Source of the DNA: Pyruvatibacter sp.
GTDB lineage: Bacteria > Pseudomonadota > Alphaproteobacteria > CGMCC-115125
Length of the DNA stretch: 64,000 bases
Assembly: GCF_040219635.1 (NCBI RefSeq)
Contig: NZ_JAVJSC010000003.1
Span: 72,501 to 136,500, forward strand
Reading direction: 5' to 3'
Shown piece by piece: positions 1 through 8,859 of the stretch (position 1 is its first letter; each line of letters begins with the position of its first letter). The notes beneath the pieces are model-generated. The model did no database searches. It saw nothing but the letters and a program-made list of their open reading frames with translations, and was not told the DNA's origin. The translations under genes were made by a program, and so were the position numbers.

Positions 1-515
1 CGCGCATCTCGTCGGGCTTTGGCAACCGCCGCCACCCGATCCTTGGGTATAACAAGATGCACACGGGCACTGACTTTGCCGCCCCCACCGGCACGCCCAT
101 TTACGCAGCCGGCAACGGCACCATCGTCAAGGCTGGCTGGAACGGCGGCTTTGGCAAATACGTGAAAATCCGCCACGCCAACGGCTACGAAACCGCCTAC
201 GCCCACATGAGCCGCATTTCCAAGGGTATTACGCCCGGCGCGCGCGTGACCCAGGGCCAGACCATCGGCCTCGTTGGCTCCACCGGCCGCTCCACGGGTC
301 CGCACCTGCATTACGAAGTGCACGTGCGCGGCAAGAAAGTGAACCCGATGGCCATCCGCGTGCCCACAGGCCGCAAACTGGAAGGCAAGGCCCTGTCCGC
401 CTTCAAGGCAAGCCGCGACGGCCTGAACGCTGAAATGGCCCAGGTAGAACCGCTGCAGCCGCCGGTAAACACGGCCAGCGCCAAAACGCCGAACACGGAC
501 AATTCAGTCGAGTAG
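1..515 (+). CDS. M23 family peptidoglycan endopeptidase (C-terminal part)
   Basis: The reading frame is open from base 3, so the gene starts outside the window and only the C-terminal catalytic part is present. This part is a LytM/M23 zinc metallopeptidase domain: a GFGNRRHP lead-in, the MHTGTDF motif that supplies the first His and Asp zinc ligands, and the HLHYEV motif with the catalytic and third zinc-binding His. Family members cut peptide cross-bridges in murein or act as divisome activators in the periplasm. About 45 Pro/Ala/Asn-rich residues follow the domain. All metal ligands are intact, so this domain looks active. The missing N-terminus (signal peptide, coiled coil or LysM) would decide the subtype. 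Confidence 0.9.
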   Translation, partial: RISSGFGNRRHPILGYNKMHTGTDFAAPTGTPIYAAGNGTIVKAGWNGGFGKYVKIRHANGYETAYAHMSRISKGITPGARVTQGQTIGLVGSTGRSTGPHLHYEVHVRGKKVNPMAIRVPTGRKLEGKALSAFKASRDGLNAEMAQVEPLQPPVNTASAKTPNTDNSVE

Positions 516-536
516 TCACGTAACCATTGCAGATAC

Positions 537-575
537 AAAAAGGGCGGCTCAAACGAGCCGCCCTTTCTTTTTATC
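537..575. terminator. Bidirectional rho-independent terminator
   Basis: A perfect 12-bp stem (AAAGGGCGGCTC, 539-550, pairing with 555-566) has a 4-nt loop and is flanked by an A-run on the left and a T-run on the right. It sits between the converging M23 peptidase gene and clpB and can serve both strands. Confidence 0.85.
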
Positions 576-591
576 TCACTGCTGCCGAGCG

Positions 592-3255
592 CTAGTGCAC
601 CACCGGCCCCTCAGGCTCATCCCCGCCGGGCACGCCCGTGGGGAGGCCTGAGCCGAGGCCTGACAGGTCAGCGCCCATATCGTGGCCGTTGATGATGAGG
701 CCGCCGTCGCCGGCTTCCACCGTCACCGTTTCGCCGTCATGGATCGCACCTTCAAGCACAAGCTCCGCCAGCGGGTCCTGCAAAGCGCGCTGGATGACGC
801 GCTTCAAGGGACGTGCACCGTAGGCCGGATCATATCCTTTCTCGGCAAGCCATTCCCTGGCGTCGTCTGACAGGTCCAGCGTGATCTTGCGGCCTGCCAG
901 CAGGCGCATCAGGCCACCCATCTGGATTTCAACGATGCCGGACATCTGCGCGCGGCCCAAACGATGGAACAGGATGATTTCATCCAGCCGGTTGAGGAAC
1001 TCCGGCCTGAAATGCATCCGCACCGAGCCCATCACCTGGTCACGCACAGCGTCTGAGTCTTCGCCATCCGCCTGCGCCACCAGATATTCCGCGCCCATAT
1101 TGGACGTCATGATGATGAGTGTGTTGCGGAAATCCACCGTGCGGCCCTGGCCATCTGTCAGGCGGCCATCATCAAGCACCTGCAACAGCACGTTGAACAC
1201 GTCCGGGTGCGCCTTTTCGATCTCGTCAAACAGCACCACCTGATAAGGCCGCCTGCGGACGGCTTCGGTGAGCGCGCCGCCTTCCTCGTAGCCCACATAG
1301 CCGGGAGGGGCACCAATCAACCGGGCAACCGAGTGCTTCTCCATATACTCCGACATGTCCATGCGAACGATGGCGCTGTCGTCGTCAAACAGGAAGCCTG
1401 CCAGTGCCTTGGTCAGCTCGGTCTTGCCGACGCCGGTTGGCCCCAGGAACATGAACGAGCCAATCGGCCGGTTGGGGTCCTGCAGGCCGGCCCGCGCACG
1501 CCGCACAGCGCGCGACACAGCAGCCACAGCCTCCTTCTGGCCGATGACACGGTTGGCCAGCACCTGCTCCATCTGCAGCAGCTTTTCGCGCTCGCCTTCC
1601 AGCATCTTGTCCACGGGAATGCCGGTCCAGCGCGAGACGATGCCCGCCACGTGCTCGTCGGTCACTTCCTCGTCCAGCATGGTGCCGGCCTCAGCGCCGT
1701 CGGCTTCAGCCAGCTTCTTTTCAAGCTCCGGGATCACCCCATAGGCAAGCTCACTGGCGCGCTCAAGATCGCCCGCCCGCTGCACCTTTTCGAGGTCGCC
1801 GCGCGCCTGATCCAGCGCTTCCTTCAGCTTCTGGGAGCCTGCGAGTTTTTCCTTCTCACCCTGCCAGCGCGCCGTGAGTTCAGCGGAGCGCTGTTCAAGC
1901 TCGGCCAGATCCTTTTGCAGCGTCTCAAGGCGATCCTTGGAGGCTGCATCAGTTTCTTTTTTCAGCGCCTCGCGCTCGATCTTGAGCTGAATGACCCGGC
2001 GGTCCAGCTCATCAAGTTCTTCGGGCTTTGAATCCACCTGCATCCGCAGCCGACTTGCAGCTTCGTCCACAAGGTCAATCGCCTTGTCCGGCAGGAACCG
2101 CTCCGTGATGTAGCGATCAGAAAGTTGAGCCGCCGCCACAATGGCCGAATCAGTAATTCGGACACCATGATGCAACTCGTACTTTTCCTTCAGTCCACGC
2201 AGGATCGAGATTGTGTCTTCAATCGTCGGCTCGTTGACCATTACCGGCTGGAACCGGCGCGCAAGGGCTGCATCTTTTTCAACGTGCTTGCGATATTCGT
2301 CCAGCGTCGTGGCGCCAATGCAGTGCAGTTCACCGCGCGCCAAGGCGGGCTTGAGCAGGTTGGACGCATCCATTGCCCCATCCGCCTTGCCGGCGCCCAC
2401 CAGCGTGTGCATTTCGTCGATGAACAAAATGATCTGGCCATCGGCGCCGGTCACTTCGTTGAGCACTGCCTTGAGGCGCTCCTCAAACTCACCGCGATAT
2501 TTGGCACCGGCAATCAGCGAGCCCATGTCGAGGGCCAGCAGGCTCTTGTCCTTGAGGCTTTCAGGCACATCGCCGTTGACAATGCGCAGCGCCAACCCTT
2601 CCGCGATGGCGGTTTTGCCTACGCCGGGTTCACCTATCAGTACCGGATTGTTTTTGGTTCTGCGTGACAGAACCTGAATGGTGCGGCGGATTTCTTCGTC
2701 GCGGCCAATGACCGGGTCCAGCTTGCCGTCGCGCGCCACCTGCGTCAGGTCGCGGGCATATTTTTTAAGCGCGTCATACTGATCTTCCGCACCCGCACTA
2801 TCGGCGGTGCGACCCTTGCGCACATCCTGAATGGCCGCGTTCAGCCCGTTGGGCGTCACGCCTGCCTCTTTCAATACGCGCCCGGCCTCGGTCTGTGTCG
2901 CCATGACGAGCGCCAGCAACACCCGCTCTGCGGTGACAAAACTGTCGCCTTCTTTTTTGGAGATTTCTTCGGCGGTGTCGAACACCCGCGCCGTTTCAGG
3001 TGCCATGTAAAGCTGCCCGGCGCCTGCGCCCTCAACCTTGGGCAATTTACCCAGCGCCAGCTCAGCCCCCTGAAGCGCCACGTCCGGGCGGCCTCCGGCT
3101 TTGCGGATGAGATTTGCTGCCAGCCCCTCGGCGTCGTCGAGCAGCACTTTAAGCATGTGTTCGGGCTTGAATTGCTGGTGTCCCTCGCGCACGGCAATGC
3201 CCTGCGCTGATTGCAAAAAGCCCTTCACGCGATCCGTATAGATTTCGAGATTCAT
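592..3255 (-). CDS. clpB: ATP-dependent disaggregase chaperone ClpB
   Basis: This 887-residue protein is full length for ClpB, the hexameric cytosolic AAA+ machine that works with DnaK to pull apart aggregated proteins. Visible in order are the N-terminal Clp repeat domain (1-150), AAA module 1 with Walker A GEPGVGKT (K214), the long coiled-coil middle domain (about 400-530) that separates ClpB from ClpA/ClpC, and AAA module 2 with GPTGVGKT (K611). The tail is GGD/EGP-rich. The start is an ATG with GAGGGAA upstream. A heat-shock-type promoter candidate lies 120 bp upstream. An RpoH-family sigma gene lies at 61.4 kb in the same window. Confidence 0.97.
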   Translation of the reverse strand: MNLEIYTDRVKGFLQSAQGIAVREGHQQFKPEHMLKVLLDDAEGLAANLIRKAGGRPDVALQGAELALGKLPKVEGAGAGQLYMAPETARVFDTAEEISKKEGDSFVTAERVLLALVMATQTEAGRVLKEAGVTPNGLNAAIQDVRKGRTADSAGAEDQYDALKKYARDLTQVARDGKLDPVIGRDEEIRRTIQVLSRRTKNNPVLIGEPGVGKTAIAEGLALRIVNGDVPESLKDKSLLALDMGSLIAGAKYRGEFEERLKAVLNEVTGADGQIILFIDEMHTLVGAGKADGAMDASNLLKPALARGELHCIGATTLDEYRKHVEKDAALARRFQPVMVNEPTIEDTISILRGLKEKYELHHGVRITDSAIVAAAQLSDRYITERFLPDKAIDLVDEAASRLRMQVDSKPEELDELDRRVIQLKIEREALKKETDAASKDRLETLQKDLAELEQRSAELTARWQGEKEKLAGSQKLKEALDQARGDLEKVQRAGDLERASELAYGVIPELEKKLAEADGAEAGTMLDEEVTDEHVAGIVSRWTGIPVDKMLEGEREKLLQMEQVLANRVIGQKEAVAAVSRAVRRARAGLQDPNRPIGSFMFLGPTGVGKTELTKALAGFLFDDDSAIVRMDMSEYMEKHSVARLIGAPPGYVGYEEGGALTEAVRRRPYQVVLFDEIEKAHPDVFNVLLQVLDDGRLTDGQGRTVDFRNTLIIMTSNMGAEYLVAQADGEDSDAVRDQVMGSVRMHFRPEFLNRLDEIILFHRLGRAQMSGIVEIQMGGLMRLLAGRKITLDLSDDAREWLAEKGYDPAYGARPLKRVIQRALQDPLAELVLEGAIHDGETVTVEAGDGGLIINGHDMGADLSGLGSGLPTGVPGGDEPEGPVVH

Positions 3256-3374
3256 CGTGTTCCCTCGTATCAGCCCGGCAACCGGCGCTGTTTGGAAAGC
3301 GTCCCCAGTATGGGCAACGCGTATGAAAACAAGTGTGTATGCCGCTCCGCCCCGAAGGCACGGTGCTGCGGATT

Positions 3375-3404
3375 ATATGTGGTGTGCCATATGGGCAACA
3401 CAAG
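3375..3404 (-). promoter_or_regulatory. Putative sigma-32 (RpoH) promoter of clpB
   Basis: Reading the minus strand, CTTG (3404-3401) is followed after 18 bases by CCACATAT (3382-3375). This resembles the heat-shock pattern CTTGAA, spacer, CCCCATNT. It is the only such match I saw in the region between clpB and the MOSC gene, and the position (about 120 bp before the clpB start) suits a promoter. RpoH control of clpB is well established in proteobacteria; the site itself is a reading of the sequence. Confidence 0.55.
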
Positions 3405-3519
3405 GGCATTCGGCCAAAGTTTTTGGCCCTGATTGTCAGTGAAACGCCACGGATTTGACATCAGAGCCAAAGCGCAGTGCCATCCGTGTTCACTCATTTG
3501 CCGATGGAATCAGCCAAGC

Positions 3520-4299
3520 ATGTCCACAGCCGTCGTTACCGCCCTTTACCGCTATCCGGTGAAGGGCCTGTCGCCTGAAAAAATGGACCGGGTAAGCCTT
3601 GAGGCAGGCCAGACCATGCCGTGGGACCGCGCCTTTGCCATTGAAAACGGCACCCAGGATTTTGACCCGGCGGACCCGCAATATTTTCCAAAAACAAAGT
3701 TCCTGATGCTGATGAAGAACGAACGGCTGGCGGCGCTTGAAACATCATTCGATGATGCATCCGGCGTGCTGACCATCAACCGCAAGGGCAAGCAGGTAGC
3801 GCGCGGCGACATCACCAGCCGCATTGGCCGCCAACTCATCGAGCACTTTCTCACCAGCTATATGGCCGACGATCTGCGCGGCGCGCCCCGCATTGTGACC
3901 ACACACGGGATTGCAGCAGACGGGTTTTCGTTTTCAGACGTGCCGATGAAAGTGCTGTCGCTGATCAATCTTGAAAGCGTGCGTGACCTTGAGCGTGTCA
4001 CCGGCCAGCCCGTGGACCCGCTGCGGTTTCGCGCCAATGTGTATATTGAAGGCGTGCCCGCCTGGGCTGAGCTTGGATGGGAGAACAAGGGGCTTTCTCT
4101 CGGCAATCTCGCCGTCAAAGGCGTGCTGCGCACGCAGCGCTGCGCCGCCACAAACGTGAACCCGCACACAGCGCAGCGCGACATGAACCTGCCGCAGGCG
4201 CTGCGTGTGGCCTACGGGCACATGGATATGGGCATCTATTGCGAGGTGAGTGCGCCCGGCGATCTGGCCACCGGCGACGCCGTGACCCTACCTGCCTGA
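3520..4299 (+). CDS. MOSC domain-containing protein
   Basis: This 259-residue protein has an N-terminal MOSC beta-barrel segment (LYRYPVKGLSPE) and a C-terminal MOSC domain with the conserved Cys in LRTQRCAATNV. In this family the Cys sits at the molybdenum cofactor site of YcbX/mARC-type enzymes, which reduce N-hydroxylated compounds. Substrate cannot be read from the sequence. I start at the ATG at 3520 (MSTAVVTALYRYP), where family similarity begins; an in-frame ATG at 3433 would add 29 residues that do not look like the family. The gene is divergent from clpB and convergent with the DUF4167 gene. Confidence 0.85.
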   Translation: MSTAVVTALYRYPVKGLSPEKMDRVSLEAGQTMPWDRAFAIENGTQDFDPADPQYFPKTKFLMLMKNERLAALETSFDDASGVLTINRKGKQVARGDITSRIGRQLIEHFLTSYMADDLRGAPRIVTTHGIAADGFSFSDVPMKVLSLINLESVRDLERVTGQPVDPLRFRANVYIEGVPAWAELGWENKGLSLGNLAVKGVLRTQRCAATNVNPHTAQRDMNLPQALRVAYGHMDMGIYCEVSAPGDLATGDAVTLPA

Positions 4300-4333
4300 C
4301 GGACCACGTGGTGCGCCTGCCTGGGTGACCTGC

Positions 4334-5011
4334 CTAGGCTGGCTCGGCAACGCTATCGTCTCCGCCAGCGTCGGCAACCACCTCAGCCTTCGGTTCAGCA
4401 GGCTTGCGCCGGGGCTTGTCGCTCTTATCCGGCGTACTGGCCTCAGCGGTGTCCGTGTCGGCGTCGGCGCCGCTATTGGTGTCATTCCCACCGGACTGAG
4501 AGGCTGAAGGGGCCGTATTACCGTCAGCGTTTTCGCCCCCATTCTCGCTTACGGTGTCACGACGTCTGCGGCCTCGGCGGCGATTACCACCATCGCGGTC
4601 GCGTCCGCCGTCACGGGTTTCGTCTGCGTCACCGCCATTAGCGCCCACGTTGGCACCTCCACTGGCACCCCCGTTGGAATTGGCGCCGCCGGTCTGGGGC
4701 TGATTGTTACCGTCCTGATCATCGCCGCCATGACGGCCCTGCTGCTGGTCGCGTTGCTCGCGCTGTTCCTGGTTTTGCTGCTGGGTTGCCAGCATCAGCC
4801 GGTAATAGTGCTCTGCGTGCTGCAGATAATTTTCAGCGCCAATCCGGTCACCACTCACGGAGGCGTCGCGCGCAAGCTGCTGATATTTCTCGCTGATATG
4901 CGAGGCGTTGCCGCGGATTTTCACGTCCGGCCCGTTGCTCTCGTAAGAGCGATTGGTGTTGTTGCCCGGCTTGCGCCCGCGGCTGCGTGATCTGTTGGGT
5001 TTGTTCGCCAC
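4334..5011 (-). CDS. DUF4167 domain-containing protein, possible RNA-binding
   Basis: The 225-residue protein has an Arg/Ser/Lys/Asn-rich start followed by the DUF4167 core (residues about 28-75: VKIRGNASHISEKYQQLARDA...DRIGAENYLQHAEHYYRLM). The rest is low complexity: Gln-rich, then Gly/Asn repeats, an Arg block (RRRGRRRR) and an acidic Asp/Thr tail. The family is common in alphaproteobacteria, usually between prmC and clpB as here. Its function is not established; the basic, disordered composition suggests nucleic-acid binding. Upstream is a 440-bp gene-free stretch with short tandem repeats. Confidence 0.85.
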   Translation of the reverse strand: MANKPNRSRSRGRKPGNNTNRSYESNGPDVKIRGNASHISEKYQQLARDASVSGDRIGAENYLQHAEHYYRLMLATQQQNQEQREQRDQQQGRHGGDDQDGNNQPQTGGANSNGGASGGANVGANGGDADETRDGGRDRDGGNRRRGRRRRDTVSENGGENADGNTAPSASQSGGNDTNSGADADTDTAEASTPDKSDKPRRKPAEPKAEVVADAGGDDSVAEPA

Positions 5012-5451
5012 TGTGATTTCCCGTTACGTGGTCATGTCGTTTTATGTGGTCAGGTCGTTTATGTGGTCAGGTCGTTGCTTCCCGGCACCCGCGCGGCGTC
5101 ACACCCGGTGATCGACGCACCTGCCGGAGAAAAGTTAAGTGAGCGCATCAGGCTGACTGTGCCGCGCTGCTCAGTGTTGTTGTGTCCCGTAAAAGGCGCG
5201 CCTAACGCCTTTTCCACCCTGTCCGCTTACAGATGAACCCCCGTCTTGGAATATCATCTTTTTGATGTTTGCAGCCCGCGCGGATCACAGGTCGTCAACA
5301 TCAATGAAGGTCTATGGTGGACGGGAGAGCGCCTCGAAAGGCCGGTGCGCACATATGCGCTAAATCCCCTTGACGCAGACCCTAGCCGCTCAACCGGCGC
5401 AATCCAAGCCCTTTTTGCATCCCCCAACTCACCCGTTTCTTACCCTGATGC
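5012..5451. other. Gene-free stretch between prmC and DUF4167 gene
   Basis: This 440-bp stretch contains three 17-18 bp tandem repeats (5024-5076) and an 8-bp perfect stem AAAAGGCG/CGCCTTTT with a 7-nt loop (5191-5213). A further segment, 5309-5382, has GGTCT/AGACC at its ends and GC-rich inner pairing. On the minus strand it is the 5' region of the DUF4167 gene. A 69-codon ORF on the plus strand (5246-5455) has no recognisable similarity or ribosome binding site and I do not call it. A small RNA or long leader is possible but unproven. Confidence 0.5.
5024..5076. repeat. Three 17-18 bp tandem repeats upstream of DUF4167 gene
   Basis: The units are 5024-5041, 5042-5059 and 5060-5076. All share the core TGGTCA(T/G)GTCGTT. 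The first differs from the others by two bases (ACGTGGTCATG versus ATGTGGTCAGG). They begin 13 bp before the start codon of the DUF4167 gene and so lie across its probable ribosome binding and leader region. Confidence 0.85.
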
Positions 5452-6330
5452 CTAACGCCCGGCGCGCGCCACCACCACACGGGGGCGCCCGGCAAGGTCG
5501 CGCACAACGCCCAGCCCGCGGCCCCTGATACTCGCCCCCGCAGCGGCCAGAATTGCGGTCACATCCCTTGCCTGCGCCGGGCCGATCTCGAATGCCAGCA
5601 GCGCGCCGGGTCTGGCGATCAACGGCACCTGACCGGCGATACGGCGATAGGGCTCAAGCCCGTCCCTGCCGCCGTCCAAAGCCCGTACCGGGTCATGCGC
5701 GCGTACCTCACGCATCAGCCCCGGCAACTCACCGCGCGCAATGTAAGGCGGGTTTGAAACCACGATATCGGCCAACCGCGCAGGGACCAGCCCCCAGTCC
5801 GACATCAAAAATGACGCCCGGTCTGACAGGCCCACAGCCTGCGCATTGGCCCGTGCTGTCGTGACCGCACCAAACGACAGATCAGACCCTAGTCCGCGTG
5901 CCGCAGGCAGTGCTGTAAGCAGCGCCAGCAAAATCGCTCCGCTGCCGGTGCCAAGGTCACGAATATAGGGCCGCATTTCATGGCCGGCGCGTGCCACAAC
6001 GGCGTTCACCAGCGTCTCGGTGTCGGGGCGCGGATCAAGTGTGTCCGATGTCACACGAAGCGACAGGCCCCAGAACTCGCGGTATCCCACAATGCGCGAT
6101 ACCGGCTTGCCGCACGCGCGCGCATCCACAAACCGCCGGAACGTCGTGCCCGCTTCGGCATCCAACGCGGCGTCACCCCGCAAAATCAGGTGTTCGGCAG
6201 AAAGCCCTGTCGCTGCGCCCAGAAGTACCCGCGCATCCAACGCGGCAGACGCAACGCCCGCCTTCGCCAACACCTCACGCCCATATTTCAGGGCGGCATC
6301 AATGCAAAGGGGGGCAGATGTCTGCGTCAC
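5452..6330 (-). CDS. prmC: Release factor glutamine methyltransferase PrmC (HemK)
   Basis: PrmC N5-methylates the Gln of the GGQ motif in RF1 and RF2, using S-adenosylmethionine, and so tunes translation termination. The 292-residue protein has the small helical N-domain, then the Rossmann methyltransferase fold with the SAM-binding DLGTGSGAILLALL stretch and the NPPY catalytic motif (VVSNPPYIA, N193-Y196). Its start codon overlaps the stop of prfA by four bases, so enzyme and substrate are translationally coupled. Confidence 0.96.
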   Translation of the reverse strand: MTQTSAPLCIDAALKYGREVLAKAGVASAALDARVLLGAATGLSAEHLILRGDAALDAEAGTTFRRFVDARACGKPVSRIVGYREFWGLSLRVTSDTLDPRPDTETLVNAVVARAGHEMRPYIRDLGTGSGAILLALLTALPAARGLGSDLSFGAVTTARANAQAVGLSDRASFLMSDWGLVPARLADIVVSNPPYIARGELPGLMREVRAHDPVRALDGGRDGLEPYRRIAGQVPLIARPGALLAFEIGPAQARDVTAILAAAGASIRGRGLGVVRDLAGRPRVVVARAGR

Positions 6331-7412
6331 GCAGCATCCGGCGCGTTGACCGCTGCAAGCCGCGCCGCCTGATCTTCACTGATGAGCGCGTCGATCACCT
6401 CGTCCAGTGCATCGCCGGCAATCACCTGATCCAGCTTGTAAAGCGTCAGGTTGATGCGATGGTCTGTCACCCGGCCCTGAGGGAAATTGTAGGTGCGGAT
6501 GCGTTCAGACCTGTCGCCTGTCCCCACCTGCCCACGGCGCGCTTCCGCGCGCTCTGCATCCACCTTGGCGCGCTGGGCGTCAAAAATCCGGGCACGGAGG
6601 ATTTTCATGCCTTTGGCGCGGTTTTTGTGCTGGGATTTTTCGTCCTGCTGCGACACAACGATGCCGGTTGGAATATGCGTGATCCGCACCGCACTGTCGG
6701 TGGTGTTCACTGACTGTCCGCCAGGGCCGGACGCGCGAAACACATCAATGCGCAGATCTTTTTCTTCAATCTGTACATCCACTTCCTCAGCCTCAGGCAA
6801 CACGGCCACGGTGGCGGCTGACGTATGAATACGGCCGGAGCCTTCGGTTTCCGGCACCCTCTGCACGCGATGCACGCCGGATTCAAACTTCAGCCGCGAA
6901 AACACACCCTGCCCGCTGATGCCGGCGATGATTTCCTTGTAACCGCCCACTTCGCCGTCCGAGACCGAGATGATTTCCATCTTCCATTTGTGCAGTTCGG
7001 CGTAGCGCTGGTACATGCGAAACAGGCTGCCGGCAAACAATGCCGCCTCGTCGCCGCCGGTGCCCGCGCGCACTTCCAAAATGGCGTCGCGATCGTCGGC
7101 TTCGTCCTTGGGCAGCAGCAACAGCGAAATATCGTGCTCGATCTCCGGCAGACTCTCGTCCAGCACCTTGAGTTCATCGCGGGCCATCGCGCGCATGTCG
7201 GCGTCAAGGCTCTTGTCGGCCAACATCTGTTTGAGGTCATCCGCCTCTGTGCGCGCGTCGCGCAGGCGGTTTACCGCTGCGACAATGGGCGCAATTTCGG
7301 CAAACTCCTTCGACAAAGCCACATAGGCTTCGGGGTCAGGATTATCTGACATCCTGGCTTCAAGGTCGGCCTGACGGGCGAGGATCTGATCGATTTTTTG
7401 CTCGGAGAGCAT
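6327..7412 (-). CDS. prfA: Peptide chain release factor 1
   Basis: RF1 recognises UAA and UAG in the ribosomal A site and triggers peptide release. The 361-residue length is normal. The GGQ motif that reaches the peptidyl-transferase centre is at 231-233 (ASGPGGQSVNTTDSAVRI). The stop-codon recognition tripeptide of the P-x-T type is present as PET in HRVQRVPETEGSGRIHTSAAT, the RF1 rather than RF2 signature. The gene is followed by prmC with a 4-bp overlap. Confidence 0.97.
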   Translation of the reverse strand: MLSEQKIDQILARQADLEARMSDNPDPEAYVALSKEFAEIAPIVAAVNRLRDARTEADDLKQMLADKSLDADMRAMARDELKVLDESLPEIEHDISLLLLPKDEADDRDAILEVRAGTGGDEAALFAGSLFRMYQRYAELHKWKMEIISVSDGEVGGYKEIIAGISGQGVFSRLKFESGVHRVQRVPETEGSGRIHTSAATVAVLPEAEEVDVQIEEKDLRIDVFRASGPGGQSVNTTDSAVRITHIPTGIVVSQQDEKSQHKNRAKGMKILRARIFDAQRAKVDAERAEARRGQVGTGDRSERIRTYNFPQGRVTDHRINLTLYKLDQVIAGDALDEVIDALISEDQAARLAAVNAPDAA

Positions 7413-7471
7413 GGCGCACCAACACGATTGGGGAGAGACTTACAGCGACTAAAGCAAAAGCCGTTAGCTCG

Positions 7472-8692
7472 CTACTGCCCGGAAAGTGCTGCGGGATCAA
7501 GTGGAAGGTCGGTCAGCACCTGCCCGGCACTGCCCGCAGCACCGGCGGGCTTGCCATCGACAAACAACTGCAACCCGCCGGCATTGCGCGTGGCCAGCAC
7601 CATGCCCGGACGGTTCGGCGCACGATAGCTCTCTCCCGCCCTCAGTGTGCGTGACAGCAGGACATTGCCGTCGGCGTCCTCGATGCGGACCCAGGTTTGT
7701 GCGTTGGCGCGAATGAAGATCCGCGAGTCGTGGTTTTGCTGGCCATACACAAACCCTTCCCATGCCCGTTCCGGGCCTGTCTCAAGGGGAGATACCTGAT
7801 CGATCGGGTTGGCTGGAGCGGGAGCAGGAGCGACAATCTCCTGCGACGCAGCCACATCGGCAGGCTCTGGCGGCGTGGCAGCGCCAATGGTCCCGGCCAG
7901 AGGGCTTGCAGTTTCAGCAGGCACATCTTGTTCTGTTTGTTCCGTGACGACTTCTTCGGCCTGAGCCGCTGGTGCCTGTGCAACTTCACCGGCCTCACCA
8001 CCTGTCTGCGCGGTAATCCGGTCACGAGCATCTTCTGCCGGCGTTTCTCGCGGCGTTTCCAGCCGTGTTTCAGCCCGTGTTTCAGGTCGGGCGACGGCTG
8101 CACCACCTGACTGCACACCGGCTGGCTGTACACTGCCTGGCTGTACACTGCCTGGCTGTACTATGGGCACACGCGTGGTTGGCACTACGGACGGAGCGGT
8201 GGTCGCGCGCTCTTCCACCATGCGGTCAGCCGATACCGTCAGCATCCAGACGCCATAAAGCGCTGCGATGACAAGCACGACAATAACAATGACAGCACCG
8301 CGCGGCACGCGGGCTTCATCCTCAACATCAGGAAAATTAAGCTGTGTGCCGGGCATGGCCGCAGCATCAAACTCAGCCTTGAAGGCTGTGACCATCTCGG
8401 CTTCGTCCAGACCCAGATATTCAGCATACGACCGAACAAAGCCGATGGAATAAGCCCGGCCAGGCATTTTGTCGAAGTGGCCGCCTTCAATGGCTTCAAT
8501 CTGATCGCGGCGAATGCGCAACTGGCTGGCGACATCGGAAATATCTTCACCAAGCGCCAGACGGGCAGCGTGCATCTGGGCACCAACAGTGCCGCGCGGC
8601 TCGGGATTGTCGTCCTGAATATCACGCAGATGCAGACGACGATGGCCGCTGACATCTGCATTTTCCAGATTGAGTTTGGTCACTTTGCCCAT
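7472..8692 (-). CDS. RodZ-like helix-turn-helix membrane protein
   Basis: The 406-residue protein has the RodZ layout: a cytoplasmic Xre-like HTH_25 domain (about 38-105, GAQMHAARLALGEDISDVASQLRIRRDQIEAIE), one transmembrane helix (about 130-150, AVIVIVVLVIAALYGVWML), a long Pro/Gln/Glu/Ala-rich periplasmic linker and a C-terminal DUF4115 beta domain (about 315-385) with a GESYRAPNRPG segment. RodZ couples MreB to cell-wall synthesis. The linker carries short repeats: a QPGSV pentapeptide coded by 15-bp units, and TRAETRLETPRETP. It lies between ptsP and prfA on the same strand. Confidence 0.85.
   Translation of the reverse strand: MGKVTKLNLENADVSGHRRLHLRDIQDDNPEPRGTVGAQMHAARLALGEDISDVASQLRIRRDQIEAIEGGHFDKMPGRAYSIGFVRSYAEYLGLDEAEMVTAFKAEFDAAAMPGTQLNFPDVEDEARVPRGAVIVIVVLVIAALYGVWMLTVSADRMVEERATTAPSVVPTTRVPIVQPGSVQPGSVQPAGVQSGGAAVARPETRAETRLETPRETPAEDARDRITAQTGGEAGEVAQAPAAQAEEVVTEQTEQDVPAETASPLAGTIGAATPPEPADVAASQEIVAPAPAPANPIDQVSPLETGPERAWEGFVYGQQNHDSRIFIRANAQTWVRIEDADGNVLLSRTLRAGESYRAPNRPGMVLATRNAGGLQLFVDGKPAGAAGSAGQVLTDLPLDPAALSGQ
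8107..8166. repeat. 15-bp tandem repeats in the rodZ-like gene
   Basis: Units 8122-8136 and 8137-8151 are identical (CTGGCTGTACACTGC on the plus strand). Degenerate copies flank them at 8107-8121 and 8152-8166. They encode the SVQPG-type pentapeptide repeat of the periplasmic linker, so unit gain or loss keeps the frame. Confidence 0.9.
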
Positions 8693-8823
8693 ATGCGGTC
8701 TGCACGCCCTGACATTCGTTATTCAACCCGTCACCCGCCCGTGAAGGCTCCGGATTGGCTACGGCTGCAACACGCAGCCTTGCGGATACTTGCGTATTAG
8801 TCTGCCCCAAGACGGTTACTAAA

Positions 8824-8859
8824 CAAAAAACCGCCCGTAACTGCAATGGGTTACAGCGG
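8824..8859 (-). terminator. Terminator overlapping the ptsP stop codon
   Basis: On the minus strand CCGC-T-GTAAC (8859-8850) pairs with GTTAC-GG-GCGG (8841-8831) around an 8-nt loop and is followed by a run of six T. The ptsP stop codon TAA lies inside the first arm. The small internal loop makes it weaker than the other terminators here. Confidence 0.6.

Noticed and set aside
5246..5455. 69-codon plus-strand ORF between DUF4167 gene and prmC
   Set aside because: No ribosome site, no recognisable similarity, overlaps the prmC stop, and lies in a region that looks like a leader.
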